A stretch of 64,000 nucleotides of DNA from Rhea pennata (Eukaryota; Chordata; Aves; Rheiformes; Rheidae), in NCBI RefSeq assembly GCF_028389875.1, contig NC_084665.1, forward strand, positions 101,909,435 to 101,973,434, given 5' to 3'. The notes under the pieces are model-generated. The model ran no database searches. It saw only the letters and a list, made by a program, of their open reading frames with translations, and had not been told where the DNA came from. The translations under genes were made by a program, and so were the position numbers. Below, piece after piece: positions 25,451 to 39,300 of this stretch. How positions within the stretch are numbered: the stretch's first letter is position 1; each line of letters opens with the position of its first letter.

Positions 25451-28400
25451 TGTCCCTGCGCTCTGCCCTTTAGCCCGGTCACCTTTGGACCAGCAGCAGA
25501 GCCTCAAGTCCAGGCACAGTGCGTCTGTTTTGCACCTGTATTGCACGGAGATCGTAGTTATTTTGTGATGCCACAGTAATGCTCCAGTTCAGGTGTCCAA
25601 AGCTGCTTTTCAGGCTCTGCAGAGAAATCAGCTATTATGAACCTATAGGAACACTTCCTGTTCCTTCTTTCTTCTGACCTCCTCCAGGCAACTTTGTGCT
25701 GTATCTGGTATTCTTCAGTATATCCCCTATATCTGCTTTCCTGTCTTTTTGTTTGACTGGTTTGAGAAGACAGTTGAAATAGTAGAAGACCATGATAACT
25801 GAGGCAATTCTTCTTTTTTTTCCTCTCTGTTTATCCACAGGACCGTTTAAAGCTTTTGTTTCATATAACTCTTCTCTTTCCCATTTTCTTCCCATAAATC
25901 TTGGACATGTAGAGAAACAATCACCTTATGGCATCCACACACAACATCAAGCTTTGATGCATAAAGCATTTAACCAACTTCTAGAGGGTTTTTTTTGTTG
26001 TTAGAAATAGAAATAAATAGAACAGCTGAATTGGTCAAAAACATACAGCTAGGATATTCTTCCCCTAAGCGTTAGACACAGTCATGTCATCTGCAGTGGG
26101 AGGGAAAACAAGCGCAGATAAACAGAACATTCAAAATAATCAGATACCACAACACTGCAAATAACTTAAATAGGGGTTTCACATCCAGAAAGGTTGGGAC
26201 AGAATTATTCAAGACAGATTCTTCCTGGCTGCATCTGAACTACCTATTAAAGCAAATGACAGAGCACAGCAGTGAATTCAAGGCAAAAACAGTCTGCGTC
26301 ATCAGTGTGGTGAGAAGAAAGTTTCCATTTTTTGCTTTATTTACACCATGCCGCAAAAGTTACATGAAGACCCATGTACTAATGGCCCTTTGGAGCAAAG
26401 CAGAGGACCTCTTGTGATAAGCAAGAGGGAAGGGAAGCAAAAGGGAGTGGAAATAGTTCCAGGTGAACTGCTGGAAGCACATGGGATTTAAAGGTAATAT
26501 CAAATTGCAGATGGAAATCTAGAATGTCAGAAGCAATATAAAATTCAAAATATTAAAGAAATAGTAACTAGCATTACCCTAAACTTCCAAATTTTGAGCA
26601 TCAAGATGTTAGAAAAAGCTACCTAGAATATTTGTTTCTATTATAATCCAAACTTAATGCTGAAGTAAAACAAGAATTTTGCGCATCAAGGCACTGGAAA
26701 GAGACATTTTATTTTTGCTCATTGACACTGTAGGAAAGCTTGGAGACTCCAGCTGAACTGAATCCCATCAATGTGCTATACCAAATAGAAGATACAACAC
26801 ATGTGGTATAGACCAACACTATAGAGCTATGTGCTAGAGCTGTGGTAAAGGAAGGATAGTTCTCTCCACCTTTCAGGAAAGGAGTTAGGCAGTTTACCAT
26901 AGATCACAAGAGAAATCCATGACTGCATCCAAAATGAAACGCAAGCTTTCTCATCTCAAGCTCTATAACATGGTCTTTGAGTCACAAAAAGGGTAACATT
27001 CAAGGAGTCAGAGCTAACAACGGCATTGAGGTTGTGCTAAGACAAGGCCAATCTAGGACCTTTTTCAAGAAGGGAAAATGAATTCACCGTCACTGACTCC
27101 TGTCCCAGCATTTCCAGCCCAGCTTCTCTGCCCATGGGTGCTTGCAGCTCCTGTTGTCATCCCTCCCCTTTCCCTCATCTCCTGAGAATTAATTTTGCTC
27201 TCTCTTTCAACTGCCCTGCAAGTAACTCTCCTTAAGTGTAATATTTTCGAGTTCATCTAAAAATCTAGCATTTCAGATGGAAAAACAGGCATAAGGCTCG
27301 AAAGCATTATGAAATTTTCAGCTTTCCAAAAACAACCAAAGCCTGGGGCCTTTCACCTTTGCCCTGGGCTCCAGCAAGGCAAGACCTGCATTGTTCACTT
27401 GGTTTTGTTACACAGAAAATATCGTGTAATCCAAGTTCTGGAGAAAATACAAGCAGCAGTCTTAGTTTTGTGAGAATTGTGTCCTGCCCACACCTAATAC
27501 AACTTGAGAAGTGGTGCAGCCCTGCCTCCATGCCTCTGCCTTGCTAGCGGGCCAAGCTCATCAAGACAAGCCCAGCGCGTTTTCTCAGAACATCAGGGAA
27601 CGATGAAGAGATTAATGGAGCAGGAAAAGCCAGTGTCAGCAGCAAAATCTGTTGCTGCATCTGCACCGTTTCTGAGTTTTAGACAACAAACAACATATTA
27701 GTGCCCTTCCTCGCAATCTCCTGGGGAGAATACACTGTTTTAGTGGTAAGACCAGAGAATTTTATGTATAGGCTCAGCCCCACCAAAACACAACTGGTTC
27801 TGGATAGAGGGTTTTGCAATCAGGAGCAGATTCTGAGAACATGTGGCTTTTGGCTCACATTTGGCCTTCAAGTAAAAGTAACCAGCGTCCTGCGCCTGGT
27901 AAGACAGCATTTCCTCATCATACTTTACTGATCTTTTAAAATCCCCTTCCGGTTCACCAAGGTAATACTCTATTCCACCCAGCTCTGGCAGAACAGAAAC
28001 CTTCTTTACTTGGTAGGACTACAAGATTGACTTCCATTCACCAAGCTTCATTGTGCAGCTTTACAGCACACTTGCTTACCCAGCCTAAAGATATGGGTCT
28101 ACAAGTTTTCATTACTCTCTTTGTAATGCCTTCCACGTCATTTTGTATGAGGTAGATTAGACCATTTCCCCCTCTAAAATCCAGAGCATTCTCACTTCTT
28201 AAGTACTGGCTAAAAGAAATAAAAGATCATGTTTAATGACTGGTTTTGCATATCCTTTTGCTCATTAATGATACATGTGTTTAGAACATTTCAGAACACG
28301 GAAAAGCAGCAGGTTTTGGTCAGAGTTAGCTGTGACAAAGCCGTTGCTCCCTGCTGTATTAGCCAGCATCCATGGCTCACCATGCAATCTGCAAACACCA

Positions 28401-28783
28401 CGGGTGGTGCGACCTCTTCAGCAGTCCCAGTTAGGACAGCTTTTTTAAAAAATCTATCATTTAAGAAAAAGAAGCCACTGTGGAACAACTCCCAAATATG
28501 CATCTCTCCATACTACTAAAATTCAAGGCATGAGGCAAAAGACAGAGTACAGAGAGAGAGCTATTTATTTTGTATGTCAATCATCTGTGGAGACCGTATA
28601 AAACGTCTTCTGGAAAATAGAAAATTAACTTCTTCCAAACCAGGAGAGATTTTAAGAACATCTGCCTGCTCTGGACAGGAAGGGCAAGCAAGTGGCTTTG
28701 CCCACCAGAGAGGCCCAAACCGAGGGGACGTGCACTGCCCAGCCCCGGCACGGCTCAGCGGCCGAGAGGGTGCTGCCTCCCCC

Positions 28784-28800
28784 GGGGGGGGGGGCCGGGG
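28784..28800 (+). repeat. G-rich run
   Basis: Eleven consecutive G residues preceded by five C residues and followed by CCGGGG. It is the core of a GC-rich patch at about 28,700-28,820. Homopolymers of this kind are error-prone in sequencing, so the exact length is uncertain. Confidence 0.85.
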
Positions 28801-29253
28801 TTTGCGGCTCGCGTGCAGAATTCAGGCACTAAGGGAATAAGTAAGGCAACAAGGGAAATCAGCACTTCATTTTCCTGTAGCCCTAGCAAAAACAGTATTT
28901 TTCCTTTCTGCCTTTTTTGTGTGGTATCTTTTTAGGTTTTTTGACACTATGTCATTGGAACTGAACGCTCAAGAAACTACTGCAGGACACTGAGGGTTTT
29001 TTCCCTCCAACATTTTGGCAGGAACAAAAACATTTGCTTACTAAATTACCTGTGGAGTAACACAAAGCAATACTTCAACTACCCATGCCAAATCAGAAAC
29101 ACAGGGTAAAAGCCAAACAACCGGGAGCCTGCTCGAAGGATCATAAATTTCCGTGTGTGGCTCCATCCCTCTAACAAGCTTCTGTCTCTGAAAGTACCAT
29201 TATTTTAAAAATGTTGCTCTACTTCAGGGCAATCCAGGAATGGCAGGGAAGGG

Positions 29254-29283
<30 letters not shown>
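29254..29283. repeat. Poly(A) run, 30 bases
   Basis: About 30 consecutive A residues, the longest homopolymer in the window. No recognisable retroposon body lies upstream. Confidence 0.95.
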
Positions 29284-29285
<2 letters not shown>

Positions 29286-29301
29286 CACAAAGTGACCAGA
29301 C

Positions 29302-29357
29302 TGTTGTTTTTAAAGTATACTTTTCAGTGTGTTGTTTTTAAAGTATACTTTTTAGTG
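29302..29357. repeat. Two-copy 28-bp tandem duplication
   Basis: A 28-base unit beginning TGTTGTTTTTAAAGTATAC occurs at 29,302-29,329 and 29,330-29,357 with one C/T difference. It starts only 18 bases after the 30-base A run. Confidence 0.95.
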
Positions 29358-32300
29358 TGCATAAAATATATTGAACATATTGAACTGTTAGCTCTAGAAA
29401 ACAAAAATTTCTATAGATAAGAAGAGCTGAAAGGAGACAGCACAAACTTCTTGCTTAGCTCTGCACCTGCCTCTAACCTTAATATAGTAAAGGGAACATA
29501 TCTAGAGGAAGGAAGATAATGCATAGCTCAGTCGCCCTGTCAAAAAAGAATCAAGTATCCACTTCTGTGCAAGAGCTATTTGCCATAAATGATCAGGTTG
29601 CAGATAAACTGATAAGCTAACAGCAACAGGACTTTCCATAGCCCTCAGCCATCCAAGTCTTCCAAGTAGAAAATATTTGTTGCTTTGACTGTATATGTTT
29701 TTAATACACAACTTATTTGAATATTTTATAATCAGAAGCAACTATTTAATATAAAACAGCCCGGTTTCACGGCATCAGTCCAAAAGCATTTGTTGCAGCA
29801 CATAAGCCTGTCTATGAAACTTGCTGAAGCTAGAGGTTAGCCCTGACGGTAAAAATCACAGGACTAGAGTGCAAAATGCAGCATTCTCAGTACAAACATT
29901 CATGAAATAGCGTGCCTTAAATGTGTGTGTGGTGACCACGAGGTAGCCGAGGACGATCTGAACTAGAAAGAGTGTTTACAAAGTGCACACAATACAATTC
30001 CTTGGTCATCCAGCAATTATAAAAAATAGTTTATATTTGGGGCATTTCTCCTCCTCTTCAAGATCTCTCATAAAACAATACGATGATAAAACATGGGCCT
30101 TGCTTCAGCTCTTGCAAAACCACAGTCTTTCAAATATTTGTATGCAGTCCAAAGGGATGATAGGCATTTGTCACATCTACAACCAATTTGATGAAAACAA
30201 GAAATGTAACAATTTACCAAACATTAGATGCTCTGTATTCTTCCTTTCCCTAAGAGCTAGAAGACAGAATTCATATTGATATACCCTGGGTTTTGATAGC
30301 AGATTTCTTACTACAACTGAAACTTCTGTCTGAGGCAGAAAATGTTCAAAGTGTTAAAAACATAGTACTCGGGGTCCACAAAGCAGCCTAGATTATACTT
30401 CACAAATTAAGTTATTAGATTAATCTCAGCTGTCATTGTTAAATACGACAAAGTTTAAAATGCCTTAGATGTGTCATGAAAAATAATATTATGAAAAATC
30501 CTTCCTATTATAGCTGTTTAATTTACTGCCTCCTTCTATGTATATTTTCTAGTTATGTTTGTTTTCTTTATTGTTAAAAATTAGAATACTATGAGATTAA
30601 ATCAGAAATAAAATGTGCTGCTATAAACCCTTAAGTTACAGAATTACTTCCTTCTGCTGTATTGCCTAGATAATTCACTGATCTGTGTACCCTGCCTACC
30701 TATCCTGATCAAATACAGATCCCCATCGCACAAATGAGGATGTGCAGCGAGACTCATCAGCTACTCTGCAGCAGAGACTGACAGTCCCTGGAGCACCACT
30801 GGGACTGAAAACAGGACTTCAAGTCTGGGGCAAATTAAACCATGTATGGGGGAGAAAAAACAGAAAGAAGGAATATCAAAGATATGGAATAACACCCATG
30901 TGCAGAAATAATAAATAAAGTAGGATTCTTCAATTTAGAAAAGTAATAACTGATGTGGAATACAGTTGGGACGTGTGAAACTGAAGAACAGTTAGTTGCT
31001 GTTTCTCATCATACAGCATATTGATATAGTCAGGTGCAAAGTTTAAAAATAAAGAAAATAAAGTATTTTTTCACATAATACACAATCATAGCACGGGAAT
31101 TATTGTCACGGAAGACTGTGAAGGTCAGAAGTGTGACTTTAGTCTTAAAAATTCATGCAAGACAGGTCCAGAGATGGCTATTAAACAGCACGGTGTAGCT
31201 CAGGAATTGTGTGACCTGCTGAACACCAGAAGGCAGAAGGGATGTCAAGGGAAGGATGTCGCCTTGCCGCTGTCCCCTTGCAGCTTTCTTTCCCTGCCCA
31301 TTACAACTGCCAGGGATGAGATACAGCACTAGGATGGGGCAAACTTTAGCTTCATTGGGAAGAAAGCACTCTTCTCCCTTCAGAATGACCACAGACCCAT
31401 TTATACTCAAAAAAGCAGTAATAACAATGAAAATTAAAGATTCTGTGTATCAGAATAAACAATATACTGATTATGGACTGTTTCCTATAAATCGACCTTG
31501 TTAGTGCCATTCTAAACTATAAGAAATGGAGCTATGATTGAGAGACTGTAGTTCCACCTGTATTTCTCATCTGAAATACAGAGCCTCTTTCTAACAAAGT
31601 CTTTCAAAATAGAAGGAATCGTGACTCGTTTGTGAGCATAATATTTACTTATTTTCATTGGGATTGAAACAACAAAAGGGATACAGGCGCTCGATGTCCT
31701 TGCCATCACTCATAAATGCAAATCCTAATGCACCAATAAGCAATATATTAAAATAATCATTATAAATAATTAGGAACTGACACCTGAGAGCTAACGTGCT
31801 TGAAATGACAAATTAGAAATGTCATCTCTCCATGTGCATTAGCCCAATGTCACTCAAAGCCAATGTATTTTTCCTCATATCAAATTAGAAGTGCCAGCTA
31901 CTGTCGATTTTGAGCCGAGCAAAGCACAGCCGAAAGCTCTGCAAGGAGAACCCTGACACTAAAGCATTTATTACAGAGCAACCCAGAGACCATTTGCATG
32001 TGTGATTAATGCTGTACACACAAGCAGGGCTGCTGCATGTCAAAAACTCACATGACAGAAGCGCGTCCTTAGAAAACAAAATATAAAGGCTAATGCAAAT
32101 GTCTTTTATAAGCTCACAAAAAGTTAGAAAACCTAAATCAAGAAGAGAAGGCTTAGAGAATAATAAAACAAACCTTCTCCGTAAGGTCCCTGCAAGTGGC
32201 CAGGAAGGGTTTTTCTAGTCTGAGCAGAGCGAAACTGCAAAGGGACGTCTTGTCAGACACCAAAGCACTCTTTCCACGTAAGTGCTTACGATACAGAAGG

Positions 32301-33189
32301 GCAGTACTCCACTCAGCATGTCTGCAAATAACGCCTGGAAAAAAAAAATTCCTCACCTCCTTCTACCTTTTGCTCCATCAACAACCAGCCTGTTCTGCTG
32401 GCTGAGCCTTCTTCTCAGTTAACCATCTTAAATTCCTTTCTCCGGACGGGCGTCACTGAATTTTATATTCTCAGTTGCCAAAATTTTCAGAGAGCCTCAT
32501 ACAGCAGTGACTTCTGAATTGCTGTCACTTGTAGGTTTCCGCACTCAACATCACGTATGACTGGATCAGCAACAGAGACGACAGTTATTCTCCTCCAGTC
32601 TTTGCTTGTTAGTTGAAATTGAGTCTATGAAACAACACTGTGCTTGACAGAGTGGAGCTGTTGGGTTTCTTTTTATTTACATGCATTAGTGAGACTTTCA
32701 AATTAATGTTCTTAAAGTTATCTGCAGCTAGAAAGGTACACACAGTCTGCAATACAGCCTGTATATCTGCCGAAGATTCGGAAATGTCCAACTGGTTTCA
32801 AGGAAGAACTAAGCTCCTGTGCCTTTGCTTCTTTGGCTATCAACACCATTTCATACCAGTAATGCAAAATAAAGAGCCAGAAAGCAAGTGCTTCCGCATT
32901 GACAAAGATCCTGAAACGTTTGTGAAGAGCAGCAGAACTCAGACTGCAAGAAAGGCACAGAGTTCAGTTCAGGGTTATTTAGCAGTTGATTTGATTTCCT
33001 ATGTTTTCCTGCTTTGTATGCATTGATTTCAAATCCCTCCTCGATACCCATTTCTGCCACAACAGCTACGGTAAATTGCCAGCTCATACTAGATAGGCAA
33101 GTGGCCAGATGAAACTATGGATATAATTAACATGTCTATTTTATATGTCCACTCCAAATCTTCGATTTATACAACACCACATCTGTGCA

Positions 33190-33378
33190 GAATCACAGAA
33201 TCATAGAATCAGCAAGGTTGGAAGAGACCTCTGGAGATCATCTAGTCCAACCTCCCTGCTCAGCAGGGTCACCTATGGCATGTTAGACAGGGTCACATCC
33301 AGGTGGGCCTTGAATATCTCCAGAGAAGGAGACTCCACAACCTCTCTGGGCAACCTGTGCCAGTGCTCTGTCACTCAT
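33190..33378 (-). mobile_element. CR1 LINE 3' fragment
   Basis: On the plus strand it begins GAATCACAGAATCATAGAAT, the reverse complement of the ATTCTRTG repeat at the 3' end of avian CR1. The reverse complement of the CR1 3' end continues (GGTTGGAAGAGACCTCTGGA, ATCTAGTCCAACC, CATCCAGGTGGGCCTTGAAT, TCTGGGCAACCTGTGCCAGT). The match fades after about 33,378, so this is a 5'-truncated copy of about 190 bases, the usual fate of CR1 insertions. Two overlapping open frames across it carry no CR1 protein. Confidence 0.93.
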
Positions 33379-36300
33379 CTTCCAGCCACAGTCCTTTTTG
33401 TTTTTCCTCTTCTGCTCCTATTTGTTATATTCGCTCATCCTTGCATCTCGAATTGTAAGCATTTGAGGTCAGAAATTCTGCCTGACTGTATTCCTGTGCA
33501 ATAAGACCTTGTCACAATAGCTCCTCCAGAAATTAGTATACATAATATTACTACATCCTTCCAACAATTTCCTTATCATTTCCAAGTACATTTTTTCCTT
33601 AAATTTGTTTTAAGCAGAGGAAGGGAAGCTGTTGTCTGATTTGCATTCAAACATGAATAAGACGCCAATGCTCAGCCTCTGAAATGATCGCTTCATGCTA
33701 CTTCGCTTATAGATAGAGGTGGGAGGGTAATTTTTTTAAGCTAAACAATCAGACTTGATGCCACAGTTCTGTGGGTCTACAGAAATTATAATCTGTTTTG
33801 GAAAAATTCTGGAGATACCTGTCTAATCCTGCTACAAACGAAGTCCTTAAGAAGTTAGTCACAAAGATTCCTGGGGTTTTTAGGATTTTGATGGTTCTCT
33901 GTGTTGTGTGTGGGTGACATTCAATGGATCTCTTGACTTACTACTTCTCAACCAGTTCATCCACAGAGAAAATTAATACAGTTACGCATTTACCCCTCCC
34001 TTCTCTGTTCCAAAGCCATCCTGTTACTCCAAAGACCAGCCAGGACTCCTCTCAGTGCTAACAACTCTGTATCCTAAGCAACAGCAAGAACGGCTACCAA
34101 ACACAGGCCACCAATTCCCTTCTTCACCCCTAGGAAGTTAGGATTTTGCCAGGTAACTTTCAAGTGACCCACAGTGACTAAGTCGAAAGTACACATTTAT
34201 TAGACTTCAGTCTTCCACCTGGCAGAACAGACAGAAGCAAAGTAACCCATGGCTGAAATGATTTTTCCTCCACAGGGCACAATTCTGCCATAAAGCTAAT
34301 TCTGGCTGTAATTCTGCTCAGTGAAGCACTACAAATTATACACACGCGAGCACAGAGCCATTTCTAGAGAGCAGATTCAGGTTAAGTATCATTCAAGTAT
34401 TTGCATGCAAGACTGCCACCACAGCGAACCATGAAGACATTAACACTATGATACATTGAAAAGATGCACTGAATGCATTTATTTATTTCCAGCATAAAGA
34501 GCCAACTTTTCATTCCCCAAACAACCATTCACTGACAGCTGAAAATTTAAACTACAGATTTTAGGCTCTTCAAAAGTACCTCAGAATAGCATGTGGTGGT
34601 AATGTTTGTTTTTAACTAAAATATTTAGACATTTGGAATTGAAAGGAACGCCAACAGCCTCTAACTTCCTAGTAGAGAGAGGAAACAGGATACCACTAGT
34701 ATATTTATAACACTTAATAGGTCACACAAATAAAAATATAATTCAATCACAATCAACTGGATCACAATTATGGCCTTTGCAGCTATCCGTTGAGCATCCA
34801 ACAGGATATAAGATCTGAATTTTCTAAACATTGGTCAAGGTAAACTGCACAGTCTACCGGCTTGACAGACCTCAAATTCATAGTACTGAATTGAAGGGGG
34901 TGAGGGAAGGGAAATCAAGAACACACTTTAATTTACTACTGAGAAGCACAGCTTCTTAGAAGATACCACGGACACCAACTGCAATATAAATCTTGCTCAA
35001 TAAAGTAGAAAGTCTACTTATTTCTTTATAATGTCAGTTTAACAATGTTTGTTAAAATAAAACTGGTCTTTACTAAAACTTTAAATATACTCATTTAGAC
35101 ATTTCTTCCAGGTTAATGGACTGCATCAAGACTTAGTAATTTAATATTCTCTACAGTTTTGGTCATTAAGAAGGTAACAACCAAACAGCTAACACTGTGC
35201 AGGAGGGGTTCTTTCATGTTATTGATCTTGCAGGCTATACAAACACCCTCCAGGTAATTTTTATTATAGCAAGTGCTTCTTGGATCCATTACGAGTAAGG
35301 AAGAATAGTGTCTCTGACAGGTTTAGGTCTACTAATATAAGGGAAAAAAAGTGACTTCCTGGGAACAAACTTCATTACAGGCAATTAGCTCAAACTGACT
35401 TTAAGAAACTGTCATTAAGTAATACAGCATTGATCCAAACAGGCCTTAAATACGATTTAAAGCTTTTTATTTTAATTTTTAGCATTACCTAGAAATATTG
35501 GATCATTACAGCTGAAGAGTGGAAGTAAAATTTCTGAAGCAGCACTAAAACACAGCAAGGATGGAAGAAAAGTATTTCTGGAGTTTGATACCTGTTAAAG
35601 GGTAAGATCAACCACTAGCCTTTTGAAGAACAGGATTTGAACGGAGAGTTTTGGCTGGTGGGTTTGCTGCAGAGACTGTAGCAGAATTCCTTGAGAAATG
35701 GATTTAGCACATTTCAAATTCTGTGTAAAAGACAACATAATAAACACTGAACAGAGCTTGCAAAGAAGCAAATTGTATGGCAAGAACACTGCTTGCAACA
35801 ATATCACAGATCTGTTATCACTACAGTTACTATTTTTCAGTCCTGAAGACCATTTATCTTAATGATTTTAACAGAACTAATTACAGCTGGTAAATCATTT
35901 GGTTTACAGAGATGTGATTTTTCTCCTCCCAGATCTCTGTTTAATCCCCCTAAGTTAGTATTGGAGGGGGGAAAGGCTTTAAAATAGTTTTCAGCAATCT
36001 GCAAGAGATGCATACCTCTTGTCTCCTTAATAGTCTAACTTGAAATGTGCTATGAGCCTAAGAAGGACTCTCCCGCCCTGTGATAAAGAAACAAGAGTCA
36101 ATATCCCATCAAATCTGCTCAATAGTCATATTGGACATGCTAACCAGATGGACGTTTCATATTAGATCTGGCTTTCAGTTTGGAAGAAATCAGGTAGGCT
36201 GAATATTCTAATCAATCGATATTTCTGATAAGGGTAGCAAGGTTGGTTTCTTTTCTCCCCAGAAGTGAAGTTCCAATTACACGTGCTCTAAAACAATTTG

Positions 36301-39300
36301 GAGATCAAAAGAAACACTTTGCATCTAGAATCGATCCAAGTATATTGTCACAAGGCCTTTGGCTCCAGTGGAAGAACTTCTATTGAAAGTTAGTCAACCA
36401 CATTTAGAAGAAAGTTTACTTAAATCTTTTATTGATATGAATCAACCATATTATTTTGGGAGAATTTTAGAAAGGTAGCAAGAACACTTAACTTCATATG
36501 CCCTAAAAACAATCTTGGAGGTCGTTCTGAATTTTTATTGTGCAAGGATTTCTTTCTAACTGGTGCTTGAAAGGAAAGTTGAATTAAATTGCATTCTTTA
36601 CCCCAAGCTCACAAACTCCTATAAATTCAAGGTCTAGGGCCTAAAATATCTCACAAGATCAGTTTAAGCCAAAATATGGATGTAATAAATAGAAGAAAGT
36701 CCATAAAAATCAGTGATTTGTTTAATTTAAACACATTTTTCACTGCATAAGATGTTTGAAATGTTTACATTAAAAAAGTTATAATTGCTTTTAAAATAGT
36801 GCTAAAAAGGTGAGGAATTTTTTAAAGGATCATTTCTCAGCATACTGAGTTGAAATAGGCAGGAAGTGGAGTACTGCAATCCTATTTCATAGATGCTTAA
36901 GCTTATTAAATTACAGTATTTGCATTAACAAGATATTTAGCTACTATTACACATCCTCCAACTAATAAAATCTGAAATATATATATATATATATAAAATA
37001 TGTTGATTCATATTTGTACTTTTCATTTGTCATATGCTATCATAGCGAGGAAGTTCTGAGAAGAAAGGATTATAGGTGAATATTCAAACACAGATGAGAA
37101 GTTCCCTGAACTGTTAAAACTATTTCATTAAAAATAGATCCTGAAAAGTGAATTTTTTCAGTCACTATTGAAAATGAGTAAAATGAGTCCCAATGTGCAT
37201 TTCCATTACACTACGGCTAACACTCAAGGAAATGTCCCTGTTGGGCGACTGAGCCTCACTGCCTACTTGAAACACACAGAAGACTTAGCACTGCCACAGC
37301 TTGTCTAATGGAGGTGTATCCTGAGAAAGTATACGAGAAACACAAAGTGCGACTACACGCCTGTTAATGGCATGCTGTTCAGAAAAGCTGAAATAAGCTG
37401 GTATCAAAAGAATTGTAATGCTTATAAGAAAATGTTTTGATAAATAAAGTGTAGTAAATTTTCTTTTCATCACACAATCCAGTTGAAGTCACTGAAATGA
37501 AACCAACTGGCCTTTAAGAAAGAGATAAAAAGCTTTGGAGGAACTCTCAAGTGACACCTTCCGTCACCACATAAGGACAGGACCCTATAACCCCCTAAGT
37601 AATAAAGTCTATCCTCACCTAAGGATACATCTGAGGAATAAAGTGCATCATCTTGTTTAAATGAAAGTGTTCAATAACTGGGATGAGATTTCAGGATGAC
37701 TATTTTTGAAAAATGCTTTGGGTAGCTCTGCCATCAGTGTTTGTATTTTCTAAGTTCTCCAGTCTTGCTTCACTGCTACCATAAATGCTATTTTTTAAGC
37801 ACTAAGGATGCTCTGGTTACTCAAAAATTCAAATGGATGACCTCTAAAACCCTGAGGAAATGACAAAGCTGCAGCAACAATTGCAACAATTTGCCTGTGC
37901 TTAATATACATAACAAATATTCTTGACTGGCCTACATGCCTAAGTAGAAATGTAAGTGTGAGGTTTTGTTAAGAGGATAAAAATTTCCTGAGAACTAACC
38001 CTGGCTCTGGAACCCTTTTCCTGTATTTCGCACAATATCAAAGTTGTCAAAGTCTTTAAAATAGTAAAATCTACAGCATTTAAAACTTCTGTAAACCTTT
38101 CTAATAGTAGAAACTGCTCACAAACCACGTGGGTATAATGGCACCACAGAGGAAGCCTCTGTATCATATCTTAGCCTCTAACCATATTCCTGCTAGAACT
38201 CTAGAATACGAATAATTCTTCAGTGTCTGTCTGCTCAAAAGGAAGATTCTGATTCTGTCTTTTTACACACTATCAAATATAAAATATTCTGCTTTCAATG
38301 CAAAAATTTAATAGTCAAAATAATGGTTGAAATAAGAAAATATATCACCATCTATTGTATTCAAATAGCAACAAGAGCATTAATTTTAATCCTTTGCTAG
38401 TCACTTGTAACTCTGTGCACTAACCTGTATGTTTTTCTACTATGCATTTTATTATTGTCCATCTGACAGGTAATAAAAGGGAACAAAGTATAGTTCAAAG
38501 CAATTTGTAATACCATTAATCAGTAGAGGAAAACTCACAAAAACGATCTAAACCACTGAAGGAGAAAGATACAGGTTTTGTTAAATACTGTTATGTTTGT
38601 TACATTTAACGTTTTTCATTCAACAGAAAGATTTGATACTCCTTCCTGAAATACAGTAGAGCTAGCTCTGTTTTTAAATTCTATGCTTGACTTCCTAAAA
38701 ATAATTTTATTCTGCTAATGTAACAATCCAACATAGCATAGGTGAACAAGCCAATTGTTCCTAACATAAAGATTTCAAAGCCCAGCAATGAAGTGCTAAT
38801 AATTTTATTCATGCAGAAGCTGACAAAGTCTGCATTAGTAGAATTATGGCATAACAGAAATGTTTCTACTTCATCATAAATTACAACTTGTGGATCTTGG
38901 CTGGGAAACACAGCACTTGGATTCAGTGCCCCAACCGATTCATTCTTCCCTCTGCTATTCTAGTTAGGAACATAAACCTCACTGCAGGTCTGAAAGCGTT
39001 AAGACTTTTACAAAAAAGATACGTGGTGATGACACTCAGGCACCTCCAATTTAGGTATTCAGCAACTCAAAATTAGATAGCTACCACTTGCAAAAACACT
39101 TTGAAACTCTAAAGTCAAGTTCCTTAAGCATTTAATACAAACAGCGGAGCCAAACGCATTCACAGAATCATCCTTGGACACCACACAAAAGAGGCCTGGC
39201 CAAGAGATCAACCAGCAGGAGAAACCCAGCGCAGAGGCATTGGTAACTCCTGGCTTCGTGAATCTGAAACAACTACTCTTCAAGATCCGGAGTGAAAAAC

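Larger units (their letters stand above)
25451..33189. other. Intergenic DNA, no gene recognised
   Basis: Mostly AT-rich DNA. It contains a GC-rich patch with an 11-base G run at 28,700-28,820, a 30-base A run (29,254-29,283), a two-copy duplication at 29,302, and a stretch at about 31,700-32,050 with a POU-type octamer that might be regulatory. No gene seen. Confidence 0.55.

Noticed and set aside
39159..39172. CR1-like tail motif (TCACAGAATCATCC).
   Set aside because: Only about 12 matching bases with no CR1 body next to it; likely chance.
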